From contig NZ_JAMTCK010000004.1 in the NCBI RefSeq assembly GCF_024171785.1, forward strand, positions 124,001 to 188,000: a DNA stretch of 64,000 bases, written 5' to 3'. A program made the position numbers and the translations under genes. The notes below the pieces were generated by a model that worked only from the letters and a program-made list of their open reading frames with translations, searched no databases and was not told the origin of the DNA. Positions 1 through 7,214 of the stretch are shown here, piece after piece (positions within the stretch are counted from its first letter, which is position 1; every line of letters starts with the position of its first letter). The DNA is from Goodfellowiella coeruleoviolacea. GTDB taxonomy: Bacteria; Actinomycetota; Actinomycetes; Mycobacteriales; Pseudonocardiaceae.

Positions 1-392
1 GCATCGTGGTGACCAACGCGATCGTGCTGATCGACCTGGTCAACCAGTACCGGGCGGACGGCATGAGCGTGCGCGAGGCCGTGATCGAGGGCGGCCGGCG
101 CCGGCTCCGGCCGATCCTGATGACCGCCGCCGCCACCATCTGCGCGCTGGTGCCCATGTCCCTGGGGTTGACCGGCGGTGGCGGGTTCATCTCCCAGCCG
201 CTGGCCGTGGTGGTGATCGGCGGCCTGATCAGTTCCACCCTGCTGACCCTGCTGCTGGTGCCCGCGCTGTACACCATCGTGGAGAACACCAAGGAGCGGA
301 TGCGCCGGCGGCGCCAGCGCCGGCACGGCAACGTGTCCGATGTGGACAGTGAGGTGGACCGGGTGCCCGAACTGGCCGGGGCGCCCGAGTAG
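1..392 (+). CDS. RND efflux permease, C-terminal part (cut by left edge)
   Basis: The frame is open at the left edge and closes with TAG at 390-392, leaving about 129 residues. It begins inside the conserved late segment of AcrB/HAE-type RND permeases (VVTNAIVLIDLVNQYR). It continues through the RLRPILMTAAATICALVPM loop-helix and the last membrane helix (VVIGGLISSTLLTLLLVPAL), then ends in a charged cytoplasmic tail of about 35 residues rich in Arg and Asp. RND permeases export drugs, metals or lipids using the proton gradient; the substrate cannot be told from this fragment. The HAE-like motifs argue against an MmpL protein. The tail contains one copy of the recurrent TCCGNNGTGGAC word (336-347). 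Confidence 0.85.
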   Translation, partial: IVVTNAIVLIDLVNQYRADGMSVREAVIEGGRRRLRPILMTAAATICALVPMSLGLTGGGGFISQPLAVVVIGGLISSTLLTLLLVPALYTIVENTKERMRRRRQRRHGNVSDVDSEVDRVPELAGAPE

Positions 393-410
393 GTCGGGTT
401 CGCGGAGCAG

Positions 411-448
411 GCGCGGGGCGGTCCGGGAGAGTGCCGGCCGCCCCGCGC
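411..448. terminator. Bidirectional terminator hairpin
   Basis: Eleven-base perfect stem GCGCGGGGCGG (411-421) and CCGCCCCGCGC (438-448) with a 16-base loop. It lies between the convergent ends of the RND permease gene and the cutinase gene and can serve both strands. Confidence 0.75.
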
Positions 449-462
449 GTTGCCGGCGCCGG

Positions 463-1218
463 TCAGGACGCGGTGTAGCGCGCGGCGATGAACTCCGCCG
501 CCGCCGGCACGCTGCCGTCGTAGGCGTAGCTGAGGTGGCCGTAGCCGGGGCCGGTCCCGGTGCCGCCGCACACCGAGTCGCCGCGGTTGCAGAACTCCAG
601 CGACTTGGGCCCGTAGGTGGGGCTGGCCGTCGCGATGGTCCGGCCGGACAGGCCGAGCGGGTTGCCGAAGGCGATCACCGCGACCACCCGGGGCGCGAGG
701 TCCGCCGGAATCGTGCCGCCCACGCCGAGCACGGTGCGGATGCCGATGGCGATGTCGGTGACGCTGGCCCCCTGCGAGTACCCGCCCACCGCGAACCTGG
801 TGTCCGGGCACTGCGCGGCCACAGCCTTGATGTGGTTGCTCATGTCGGTGGCACCGGGGCCGGCGCTGGTCTGCGAGACGTTGGCCGCGTAGTTCACCGC
901 GTAGGAGGCCACGCTGACCCCGGGCAGGGCGGACTTCACCGCCGAGACCAGCGGCGTTCCCGTGATGCCAAGGCCGGGCACCTCCCCGGTGCCGCGCGCG
1001 AACACCACCTCCAGGTCGGCGCAGGCCGCGCGGGTCGAGGCGGTGGAGGCGGTCGAGGAGGAGGGGGCCGCTGACGCGGGTGTCGCCGCGGACACGGCGG
1101 CGGTCACACCGACCAGGGCGAGCGCCGCGGCAGCGGCGGCGCGGCGCGACACCGGGCGGCCGGTGCGGGGCGTCGTCGAGTCACCGCGGCGCGGTGCGGG
1201 ACCACTGCTGTGGAGCAT
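463..1218 (-). CDS. Secreted cutinase-family serine esterase
   Basis: A 251-residue protein of the cutinase family (alpha/beta hydrolase fold), which hydrolyses ester bonds in cutin, lipids or short acyl esters outside the cell. ATG at 1218 is preceded by AGGAG in the right place. Residues 1-50 are a signal peptide: an Arg-rich stretch, an Ala/Val/Leu core (AAAAAALALVGVTAAVSAA) and an ASA cleavage region, then a short Ser/Thr linker. The catalytic elements are visible: ACADLEVVFARGTGE near the mature N-terminus, nucleophile Ser in GGYSQGA, Asp in CNRGDSVC and His in GYGHLSY. The paired cysteines expected for cutinases are present. The gene stands alone, converging on the RND gene. Confidence 0.9.
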   Translation of the reverse strand: MLHSSGPAPRRGDSTTPRTGRPVSRRAAAAAALALVGVTAAVSAATPASAAPSSSTASTASTRAACADLEVVFARGTGEVPGLGITGTPLVSAVKSALPGVSVASYAVNYAANVSQTSAGPGATDMSNHIKAVAAQCPDTRFAVGGYSQGASVTDIAIGIRTVLGVGGTIPADLAPRVVAVIAFGNPLGLSGRTIATASPTYGPKSLEFCNRGDSVCGGTGTGPGYGHLSYAYDGSVPAAAEFIAARYTAS

Positions 1219-1776
1219 GCGTGACTCCTGTGTGTGGAAAGCGGATTCCTGGGCCCGCAGTATTGCCACGGTGAATAACCGGGTCAAGACCGGTTTCCAG
1301 CCGGTGGACGCCGTGCGATTGATCACCGAATGGGTGCGGGTGGCATTTGTGTCCCCGGCGGCTCGCCCGGTGAAGTCGCCTTTTGTGGTTGGTGGGTGGT
1401 GGAGCACCCCCGGTGCGGCCAGCCAGGCGGTGACCTGCGCGGCAACCCCGCGAGCGGGTGCCGGGCGAGGTGTGTGCCGTCGCCCTGGCTGATCGCCGAT
1501 TCCGTGTGCGGCTGCCCAATTGGTGGGGGTCGGCGGACGCGGCCGGCCGCGCGAAAACACGTGTTCTGGTCTGGACCGCCGGTGGTGTGGACACCTTTTG
1601 TCGGACTGTCCGCATTTCCGCGGAAATCGGGCCCGCACCGGCCGGTCGACCCGGTGTCGCCCGGTTCGGACGACGGCCCGCGTGCGCTGCCACACCGCGC
1701 CCCCGCACCGGTCAGCGGATGTCAGGCACCGGGGTGAGAATGCCATCGGCGACACCGCGACCGGGAAAGGCGTCTG
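1219..1776. promoter_or_regulatory. Divergent intergenic region with clustered palindromes
   Basis: No convincing gene lies in these 558 bases between the divergent cutinase and monooxygenase genes. The right half holds three short palindromes close together: AACACGTGTT (1556-1565), CGGAC-T-GTCCG (1602-1612) and the 14-base perfect palindrome ATTTCCGCGGAAAT (1614-1627). They are candidate binding sites for one or more regulators of the flanking genes. No regulator gene is adjacent. Confidence 0.4.
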
Positions 1777-2091
1777 ATGAGTGGCTTCGGGCTGTACGTG
1801 AAGTTCGTGGCGCGGCCTGGGCAGCGCGCCGCCCTGGTCGACGTGCTGCTGACCGCGGCCGGGCAGACCGGTGCGGTGCCCGGCTGCCAGCTGTACGTGG
1901 TCAACGAGTCGGTGACCGAGCCGGACGTGGTGTGGGTGACCGAGGTGTGGGACAGCCAGGCCGAGCACGACGCGTCACTGACCGCGCCGGGCGCGGCCGA
2001 GCTGATCCAGCAGGCGCTGCCGCTGCTGGCCGGCCCACCGGAGCGCGTCGAACTGCGCCCGGCCGGCGGCAAGGGCGTGACCGCCGGTTAG
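1777..2091 (+). CDS. ABM-domain (antibiotic biosynthesis monooxygenase-like) protein
   Basis: A 104-residue protein with the layout of the small ferredoxin-like ABM fold: beta strand with a Phe/Val-rich start (LYVKFVARPGQRAALVDVLL), a central CQLYVVNES segment, then VVWVTEVWDSQAEHDASL and a C-terminal helix ending in LL-GPPERVEL. Relatives are cofactor-free quinol monooxygenases and heme-degrading or polyketide-modifying enzymes, normally dimers. Length is normal for the family. ATG at 1777 follows GAAAGG. TAG at 2089-2091 abuts the inverted-repeat element that begins at 2092. The substrate is unknown; nothing adjacent suggests a biosynthetic cluster. Confidence 0.75.
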   Translation: MSGFGLYVKFVARPGQRAALVDVLLTAAGQTGAVPGCQLYVVNESVTEPDVVWVTEVWDSQAEHDASLTAPGAAELIQQALPLLAGPPERVELRPAGGKGVTAG

Positions 2092-2161
2092 GGCGTGTTT
2101 CGGAAGCCATCTGTCCGGCTCGCGCCGCTCCCTGATCGAACGACGACTTCTAGAACACGCC
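2092..2161. mobile_element. 70-bp inverted-repeat element, MITE- or IS-remnant-like
   Basis: Eight-base terminal inverted repeats GGCGTGTT (2092-2099) and AACACGCC (2154-2161) enclose 54 bases. The left end sits directly against the monooxygenase stop codon. The right end forms the last codons of the methyltransferase (Gly-Val-Phe-stop on the minus strand). The GGGCGTGTTTC end resembles the ends of some actinomycete IS5-type elements; that likeness is from memory and unproven. A simple fold-back structure between convergent genes is the alternative. Confidence 0.3.
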
Positions 2162-2797
2162 GTAGGCCGAGCCGGGGCGGGCGGCGAGCACCCACTGGAA
2201 GCTCGCCGGGCCCTCGGGTTCGCGCATCGTGACGATCTCGTCGACCAGCACGTCCAGTCCGGCCTCGGCGAGCAGCCGGCGGCTGGTGCGCGGGTCGTGG
2301 CCGCTGAAGAACATCGGCGCGCCCAGCCAGTCGTCGACCGTGCCGTGGCCGTCCCCGCTGGGCAGCGCGGCCAGGAAGTGCCCGCCCGGCCGCAACCAGG
2401 AGGCGACGCGCTGGAACAGGGCGCCGTGCTCGTCGCGCGGCACGTGCCCGATCGAGTAGAACGCGGTGACCGCGTCGAAACTGGCCGGCGGGAACTCGAC
2501 CGCGGTCATGTCACCCTTGACCAGGCGCGCGGTGGGAACGCGCTGGCGGGCCAGGGCGAGCTGGTCACCGGACAGGTCCACGCCGACGGCCTCACCCCGC
2601 GCGGCGAGCAGGGCGAGGCACGGCAGGCCAGCGCCGCAGCCGAGATCGAGCACTGCCGGGTGGGCGGGCAGCCGGGCGAGCAGGTCGTGCAGGAACCGCA
2701 GCCGGGGATCGCCCTCGACCTGCTCGCTCCAGGCCAGGTACCGGGCGGCGATGCGGTCGTAGCCGGCTTCGACGATGTCCGACGGCGTGGCACTCAC
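2150..2797 (-). CDS. Class I SAM-dependent methyltransferase
   Basis: A 215-residue protein when started at GTG 2797; an open frame continues upstream but has no methyltransferase-like sequence. Motif I is VLDLGCGAGLPCLALLA, followed by the acidic loop GVDLSGDQLALA that holds the SAM ribose. Then come GDMTAVEF (motif II), SFDAVTAFYSIGHVPRDEHG (motif III/IV region) and WLRPGGHFLAALP. This is the Methyltransf_25/11 type, which methylates small molecules. The substrate is unknown. The Shine-Dalgarno sequence is weak. The last three residues (GVF) come from the right arm of the adjacent inverted-repeat element, so the native C-terminus may have been replaced. Confidence 0.8.
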   Translation of the reverse strand: MSATPSDIVEAGYDRIAARYLAWSEQVEGDPRLRFLHDLLARLPAHPAVLDLGCGAGLPCLALLAARGEAVGVDLSGDQLALARQRVPTARLVKGDMTAVEFPPASFDAVTAFYSIGHVPRDEHGALFQRVASWLRPGGHFLAALPSGDGHGTVDDWLGAPMFFSGHDPRTSRRLLAEAGLDVLVDEIVTMREPEGPASFQWVLAARPGSAYGVF

Positions 2798-2876
2798 CGG
2801 GCCGACCGTAGCCGGCCGGGTTGGCGCGGTCGACGGAACTGGTCGGGTGGTGGGGAAACCGGCCCGAACCCAGCCC

Positions 2877-2979
2877 CCGCCCTCCCAGGGGGGCGACCCC
2901 AGGTCCAGCCTACCCACCCCCACCCCGGACACCGCCCCGCGCGGCCGCACCTGTGGACAACCCGGGCCACTGTGGACAA
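2877..2979 (+). repeat. 103-bp intergenic element with twin DnaA boxes, copy 1
   Basis: A 36-base core (2877-2912, beginning CCGCCCTCCCAGGGGGGCGA and ending GGTCCAGCCTA) is followed by a 39-base divergent spacer and two copies of TGTGGACAA (2952-2960 and 2971-2979) set 19 bases apart. TGTGGACAA is the reverse complement of TTGTCCACA, the actinobacterial DnaA-box sequence. A second copy at 62930-63032 has the same core (one difference) and identical spacing throughout. The core can fold into a GC hairpin. The rest of the gap between the methyltransferase start and cutC end (2798-3156) shows no gene. Confidence 0.7.
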
Positions 2980-3156
2980 CCCCGTGCTCGAACGGGTGAT
3001 GTTCGCCGGCGGCCCACTGATCCGTGCTATGTCACCCTGCCACGCCAGCAGCCGGCACGCCGGCCCCGCCGCCCCGGCCCGCCCGCTCACCTGGCCGGGC
3101 CAGCCCGCCCGCTCGCCCCGCACCGCCGGCCCGCGCGGTTACCCCGCCCCGCGCGG

Positions 3157-4035
3157 TCAGCCCGCCGGGTCGAACGGCGCACCGGCCACCGGCGTCCCGT
3201 CCACCGGCGTCCCGCGGAACGGCCCCGCGGTGATCGCGCGCAGTTCGCGTGCTGCCTGCTCGTCCAGTTCGTACCGGTCGTAGCCGGCCGGCGGGTTGCC
3301 GCTGGCGAAGCTCACCCGCTGGCCGGCGCCGCCCGGCTGGCCGACGGCGCCCGGCTGGCCGACAGTGCCCGGCTGGCCGACGGCGCCCGCCCGGTCCGCG
3401 CCCAGTGCCGCCGACCGCACCGGCCGGCGCGGTGCCGCGTGCAGGTCGCGCACGCCGGTCGCGGCCAGCACGGCCCGCGCGTTGTGCGGCCGGATGCCGC
3501 CGCACGCCATGATCGCCACGCCGGGCGGTGCCTGCCGGACCATCTCGGCGATCAGCGCCGCACCGGCCTCGGCCGTGGTGGCCGCGCCCGAGGTGAGCAC
3601 CCGCGCCACCCCGAGATCGGCCACCTCGGCCAGGGCGGCCAGCGGGTCGGCGGACACGTCGATGGCCCGGTGGAAGGTCACCGGCCGGCCCCGCGCGGCG
3701 GCCACCAGTTCCCGCAGCACCGCCCGGTCCACCCGCCCGGCCGCGTCCAGCGCGCCGGTCACCACGCCGGCCGCGCCCGCCTCGACCGCGTCGGCGATGT
3801 CCGCGACCATCGCCGCCACCTCGTCGCCGGTGTAGGTGAAGTCGCCGCCGCGCGGCCGGATGAGCACGTGCACCTCGGCACGGTGGCACCCGCGCACCGC
3901 CCGCGCCACCACGCCCCGGCTCGGGGTGAGGCCGCCGTCCACGGCCGCCGCGCACAGCTCGACCCGGTCCGCGCCCAGCGCGTCCGCGGCCACCGCGCCG
4001 GCCAGGGTGTCCACGGACAGTTCCAGGCGGATCAT
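3157..4035 (-). CDS. cutC: CutC family TIM-barrel protein
   Basis: A 292-residue CutC-family protein. The family features are present: [26 protein letters not shown] at the start, GGLTPS, VHVLIRPRGGDFTYTGDE, VTFHRAIDV, LTSGAA and IMACGGIRPHNA. CutC was named for copper homeostasis in E. coli, but that phenotype was later traced to the MicL small RNA made from the cutC 3' region, so its real function is open. Residues ~210-235 hold an inserted VGQPGA/VGQPGT repeat in place of the usual loop. ATG at 4035 overlaps the upstream M81 stop by one base (TGATG), with GGAG 9 bases before it; GTG at 4038 is the alternative. Coupling to the M81 gene suggests a shared catabolic role. Confidence 0.85.
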   Translation of the reverse strand: MIRLELSVDTLAGAVAADALGADRVELCAAAVDGGLTPSRGVVARAVRGCHRAEVHVLIRPRGGDFTYTGDEVAAMVADIADAVEAGAAGVVTGALDAAGRVDRAVLRELVAAARGRPVTFHRAIDVSADPLAALAEVADLGVARVLTSGAATTAEAGAALIAEMVRQAPPGVAIMACGGIRPHNARAVLAATGVRDLHAAPRRPVRSAALGADRAGAVGQPGTVGQPGAVGQPGGAGQRVSFASGNPPAGYDRYELDEQAARELRAITAGPFRGTPVDGTPVAGAPFDPAG

Positions 4036-5537
4036 CACACCAGCTCCGGGGTCAGGTCGGGGTCGGCCATGTCCGGGTCGAACGGGAACATCGGCCGGAC
4101 GATTCCCTTGTGCCCCAAGCGGAGCAGGTCCTGGTCGACGCCGCCGGGGGTGAGCGCCAACCGCCAGTCCTCGGCCATCTCGTAGAGTTCCGGCTCCAGG
4201 TAACCGATCTTGACGATCACCAGGTCGGCCGCGCGCGGGTTCAGGCCGAGCGCGGTGAAGTCCGACTCCAGGTGGTAGGGCTTGCGCCGCTCGGTCACGA
4301 TCACGTGCAGCCCAGCACCGGACCGCGCGGCACCGGCGGGCCCGCCCACGGTCAGCACGGCCACCGTGCCGGCCACCGGGTCGTCGGTGCGCAGCGCGGT
4401 GACCACCCCGGTCAGCGCGACCGGACCGGCCGGCCCCGAGTCGATCTTGCCGCCCACCGCGACGTCCACCCGCGCGCCCACCCCGGCGGCCAGCGCCTGT
4501 GCCGTGGCCTCGGGGTCCACAATGGACGCGTAGATGGTGGTGCGCTCACCGCTGGTGAGTGCGGGCGTGGCCAGCAGGTGCGCCAGGGTCGCGGACACGT
4601 CACCGGCGCCGCCGGCCGTGGGGTTGTCGCCGGAGTCGCTGATGAAGAACGGGCGGGCCGGGCTGGTCAGCGCCGTGTCCAGGCACTCGGCCAGCGACCC
4701 GGTGGGTGCCACGAACGCGAAGTCGGCGCGCGCCGCCCAGTACGCCGAGGCCAGCTGCCCGGCCTGCGCGGTGACCACCGCCGGGTCGTCCCCGGTGACC
4801 ACCACCGCGGCCTGGCAGCGCGGCTCGTCCGCCCAGGCGTAGCCGACCCAGATGGCCGCGTCGAGCACCCCGTCCAGCCGCTCCACCTCGTCCAGCCGCG
4901 CGTACAGGCTCCTGGCCGGCTCGATGCGGGTGCTGGTCTTCTCACCCGGCAGCAGCACCGGCACCTGCACCCACGCCTTGTGCGGCCGGCCCGCGCCGGA
5001 GTGCAGCCGGTCCACCAGGTTGCGCACGGCCCGTTCCCTGGTCTGCCAGGCGTCCTCGTGCGGGGCCATCCGGTAGGCGGTGACCAGGTCCAGGGCGGCG
5101 GCCAGCCGGCGGGACACGTTGCCGTGCAGGTCCATCGACGCGGACACCAGCACGTCCGGGCCGATCACCGCGCGGATCGACTCGATCAGGTCGGCCTCCA
5201 CGTCGGTGCGGCCCAGCACGGTCATGGCCCCGTGGATGTCGAAGAACAGCCCGTCCAGCGGTTCGGCCAGGCCGGCCAGCCGGTCGGTGATCTCGGTGGC
5301 CAGCTCGGTGTAGGTGTCGGGGGTGACCGGGCCGCCGGGCAGGGACACCGCGTGCAGGATCGGCACCCACTCCACGCTCTCCCGCAGCGCGCTGCCCGGC
5401 CGCAGGAAGTCGTAGCGGGCCAGCAGCTGCTCACCCCGGGTGACCCGGAAGTCGGCCAGCGTGGTGCGGTGCGGGGAGAACGTGCTGGACTCGATGGCGA
5501 TGCCGGTGATGCCGACGCGCGGCCGGGAAGCGTTCAC
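4035..5537 (-). CDS. M81 family metallopeptidase (MlrC-like)
   Basis: A 500-residue MlrC/M81 protein. In microcystin degraders MlrC hydrolyses small linear peptides; relatives elsewhere often sit beside peptide importers. The N-terminal M81 domain starts with RVGITGIAIESSTFSP and carries LFFDIHGAM, VSASMDLHGNVS and TAYRMAPHEDAW, which supply the Asp/His zinc-binding residues. The C-terminal MlrC domain begins around residue 305 with ISDSGDNPTAGGAGDVSATL. GTG at 5537 follows AGGAGAAAGG. Length is normal. It is translationally coupled to cutC downstream and lies about 100 bases after the ROK repressor gene on the same strand, so the three probably form one unit. Likely role: cleaving an imported peptide or peptide-sugar conjugate in the cytoplasm. 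Confidence 0.88.
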   Translation of the reverse strand: MNASRPRVGITGIAIESSTFSPHRTTLADFRVTRGEQLLARYDFLRPGSALRESVEWVPILHAVSLPGGPVTPDTYTELATEITDRLAGLAEPLDGLFFDIHGAMTVLGRTDVEADLIESIRAVIGPDVLVSASMDLHGNVSRRLAAALDLVTAYRMAPHEDAWQTRERAVRNLVDRLHSGAGRPHKAWVQVPVLLPGEKTSTRIEPARSLYARLDEVERLDGVLDAAIWVGYAWADEPRCQAAVVVTGDDPAVVTAQAGQLASAYWAARADFAFVAPTGSLAECLDTALTSPARPFFISDSGDNPTAGGAGDVSATLAHLLATPALTSGERTTIYASIVDPEATAQALAAGVGARVDVAVGGKIDSGPAGPVALTGVVTALRTDDPVAGTVAVLTVGGPAGAARSGAGLHVIVTERRKPYHLESDFTALGLNPRAADLVIVKIGYLEPELYEMAEDWRLALTPGGVDQDLLRLGHKGIVRPMFPFDPDMADPDLTPELV

Positions 5538-5604
5538 GAGGGGCCTTTCTCCTGGGATTGGCTTCAGGTGGCGGGGCTCGGGCAGGGGTGGGATCACGAC
5601 CGCG

Positions 5605-5806
5605 GCGGTGCCGCGTTGTGTCAGGCGGGCGGTGCCGCGTTGTGTCAGGCGGGTGGTGCCGCGTCCGGCACGGTGGGCGGTGCCGCAGCTGCCCCGGCGG
5701 GCGGTGCCGCGTCCGGCACGGTGTGCAGTGCCGCGTCCGGCACGGTGGGCGGTGCCGCAGCTGCCCCGGCGGGCGGTGCCGCGTCCGGCACGGTGTGCAG
5801 TGCCGC
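5605..5806. repeat. 24-bp-period tandem repeats spanning a gene end
   Basis: Two 24-base units (5605-5628 and 5629-5652, beginning GCGGTGCCGCGTTGTGTCAG) are followed by two exact 72-base units (5663-5734 and 5735-5806), each made of three related 24-base blocks. The array covers the last ~55 codons of the ROK regulator and runs past its stop at 5645-5647 into the gap. A period divisible by three keeps the frame, giving repeated VPDAAPPAGAAAAPP segments. Confidence 0.85.
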
Positions 5807-6949
5807 GTCCAGCACGGCGTCCAGGCACAGCAGGCCGGCGCCGAGCAGGCCGGCGTCCGCGCCGGCGCGCACCCGCTCGATCTCCAGCGCGCGGGTGGCC
5901 AGCGGCAGGCAGCGCTCGTACAGGGCGCTGCGCACGGCCGCGACGAACGCCTCCGATGTGGACAGCATGCCGCCGAGCAGCACCGCGTGTGGGTTGAAGA
6001 AGTTGGTCACCGTGGCCAGCACCTCGCCGAGCTGCGCGCCGGCCCGGCGCACCGCCGTGATCACGGTGGGCTCGGCGTTCTGCGCGTGTGCGACCACGTC
6101 CGCGGTGCTGGCCACGTCGATCCCGCTGGCCCGCAGCTCGCGCACCAGGGCGGCGCCACTGGCCACGGTCTCCAGGCAGCCCAGGTTGCCGCAGCTGCAC
6201 GGGGTGGTGCCGCCGGAGCCGACCCGCACGTGGCTGATGTCGCCGGCCACGCCCGCGGCGCCGCGGTGCACCACACCGCCGGAGATCACCCCGGTGCCGA
6301 TGCCCGCGCCGGCCTTGACCACCACCAGGTGGTCGCTGATCCGCTCCCGGCCGCGGGACTCGCCCACGGCCATCAGGTTGGCGTCGTTGTCCACCACGAT
6401 CGGCACGCCGAACCGCTGCGCCAGCGCGTCCTGGATGGCGAAGCCGCGCCAGTTGGGCATGCGCGAGGGCAGGGTGACCGAGCCGGTGGTCACGTCGACC
6501 GGCCCGGGAATGCCCACGCCGATGCCGAGCAGCCGGCCCGGTGGCGCGGCGCGCCCGGTCAGCTCGGCGAACGCGGTGGCCAGCGCGGCGATGGTGGCGG
6601 CGGGGCCGTCGGCCAGGCGCAGCGGCACCTCCTCGACCGCGAGCAGGCCGCCGCCGATGTCCATCGCGCCGATCCGGGCGTGCTGGGAACCCAGATCGGC
6701 CATGAGCACGTGGCCCGCGCCCGCGTTGACCGACAGCAGCCGGGGCCGCCGGCCGCCCTGCGACGGGCCGTCGCCGGTCTCGGTCAGCACCCCGGCCGCG
6801 AGCAGGGCCTGCACCCGCAGCGACACCGTGGACGGCGCCAGGGACAGCAGCCGGGCCAGGTCGGTGCGCGAGCGGGCCTGGCCGCGGGCGACCAGCTGGA
6901 GCAGGCGGGCGCCGACCGCCGAGTCCGGCGCGGACCAGGAAGATGCCAC
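5645..6949 (-). CDS. ROK family transcriptional repressor (NagC/Mlc/XylR type)
   Basis: A 434-residue ROK repressor. Residues 1-75 form a winged helix-turn-helix (ARSRTDLARLLSLAPSTVSLRVQALLAAGVL) followed by the basic wing GGRRPRLL. The ROK sugar-binding domain follows: LMADLGSQHARIGAMDIGG, GIGVGIPGPVD, VDNDANLMAVGE, GAGIGTG and the zinc motif CSCGNLGCLE. The final ~55 residues are a repeat-encoded Ala/Pro tail, unusual for the family. GTG at 6949 is preceded by GGGAGAG. It faces the ABC importer operon across a promoter region with two matching operators, one 17 bases from its own start. It probably represses both units until an inducer sugar binds. Confidence 0.9.
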   Translation of the reverse strand: MASSWSAPDSAVGARLLQLVARGQARSRTDLARLLSLAPSTVSLRVQALLAAGVLTETGDGPSQGGRRPRLLSVNAGAGHVLMADLGSQHARIGAMDIGGGLLAVEEVPLRLADGPAATIAALATAFAELTGRAAPPGRLLGIGVGIPGPVDVTTGSVTLPSRMPNWRGFAIQDALAQRFGVPIVVDNDANLMAVGESRGRERISDHLVVVKAGAGIGTGVISGGVVHRGAAGVAGDISHVRVGSGGTTPCSCGNLGCLETVASGAALVRELRASGIDVASTADVVAHAQNAEPTVITAVRRAGAQLGEVLATVTNFFNPHAVLLGGMLSTSEAFVAAVRSALYERCLPLATRALEIERVRAGADAGLLGAGLLCLDAVLDAALHTVPDAAPPAGAAAAPPTVPDAALHTVPDAAPPAGAAAAPPTVPDAAPPA

Positions 6950-6966
6950 GCGTCACTCTCCCGACT

Positions 6967-6990
6967 ACTTGTTTCGGTATTGGAGCAAGT
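6967..6990. promoter_or_regulatory. Putative ROK operator, site 1
   Basis: A 24-base imperfect palindrome: ACTTGTTTCG, four bases, TGGAGCAAGT. It matches site 2 (7163-7186) at 18 of 24 positions, consensus ACTTRTTTCG-N4-TGGARCAAGK. It lies 17 bases upstream of the ROK repressor start, where binding would autorepress. The AT-rich outer arms with TTT/AA blocks resemble known NagC/Mlc/XylR-type sites. Confidence 0.7.
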
Positions 6991-7162
6991 CGGCCGGAAC
7001 ATCTTTACCAGGACGTAATTTTCTGCACCGGTGTTCGGTGTTCTAATTTCCGCCAACTTCCGCTCAAGCATGTTGGTCCGCTGGTACCGCCGTCAAGTCA
7101 GGGGAAGCCGGGCGGTTTCCCGGAATTGGTCAGTTCGGGCGGGAACCGTTCGCATCACCGGA

Positions 7163-7186
7163 ACTTATTTCGACGCTGGAACAAGG
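7163..7186. promoter_or_regulatory. Putative ROK operator, site 2
   Basis: ACTTATTTCG, four bases, TGGAACAAGG: the partner of site 1 at 6967-6990. It ends 28 bases before the ATG of the ABC binding-protein gene, where a bound repressor would block the rightward promoter. The remaining sequence between 6991 and 7162 holds the divergent promoters but no gene. Confidence 0.7.
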
Positions 7187-7214
7187 GTGCGTGGTTGATG
7201 TCGCGAGGAGGAAC

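Noticed and set aside
2952-2979. The paired TGTGGACAA units as a CRISPR-like array
   Set aside because: Only two 9-base repeats with a 10-base interval per site; far too short, and no cas genes are present.
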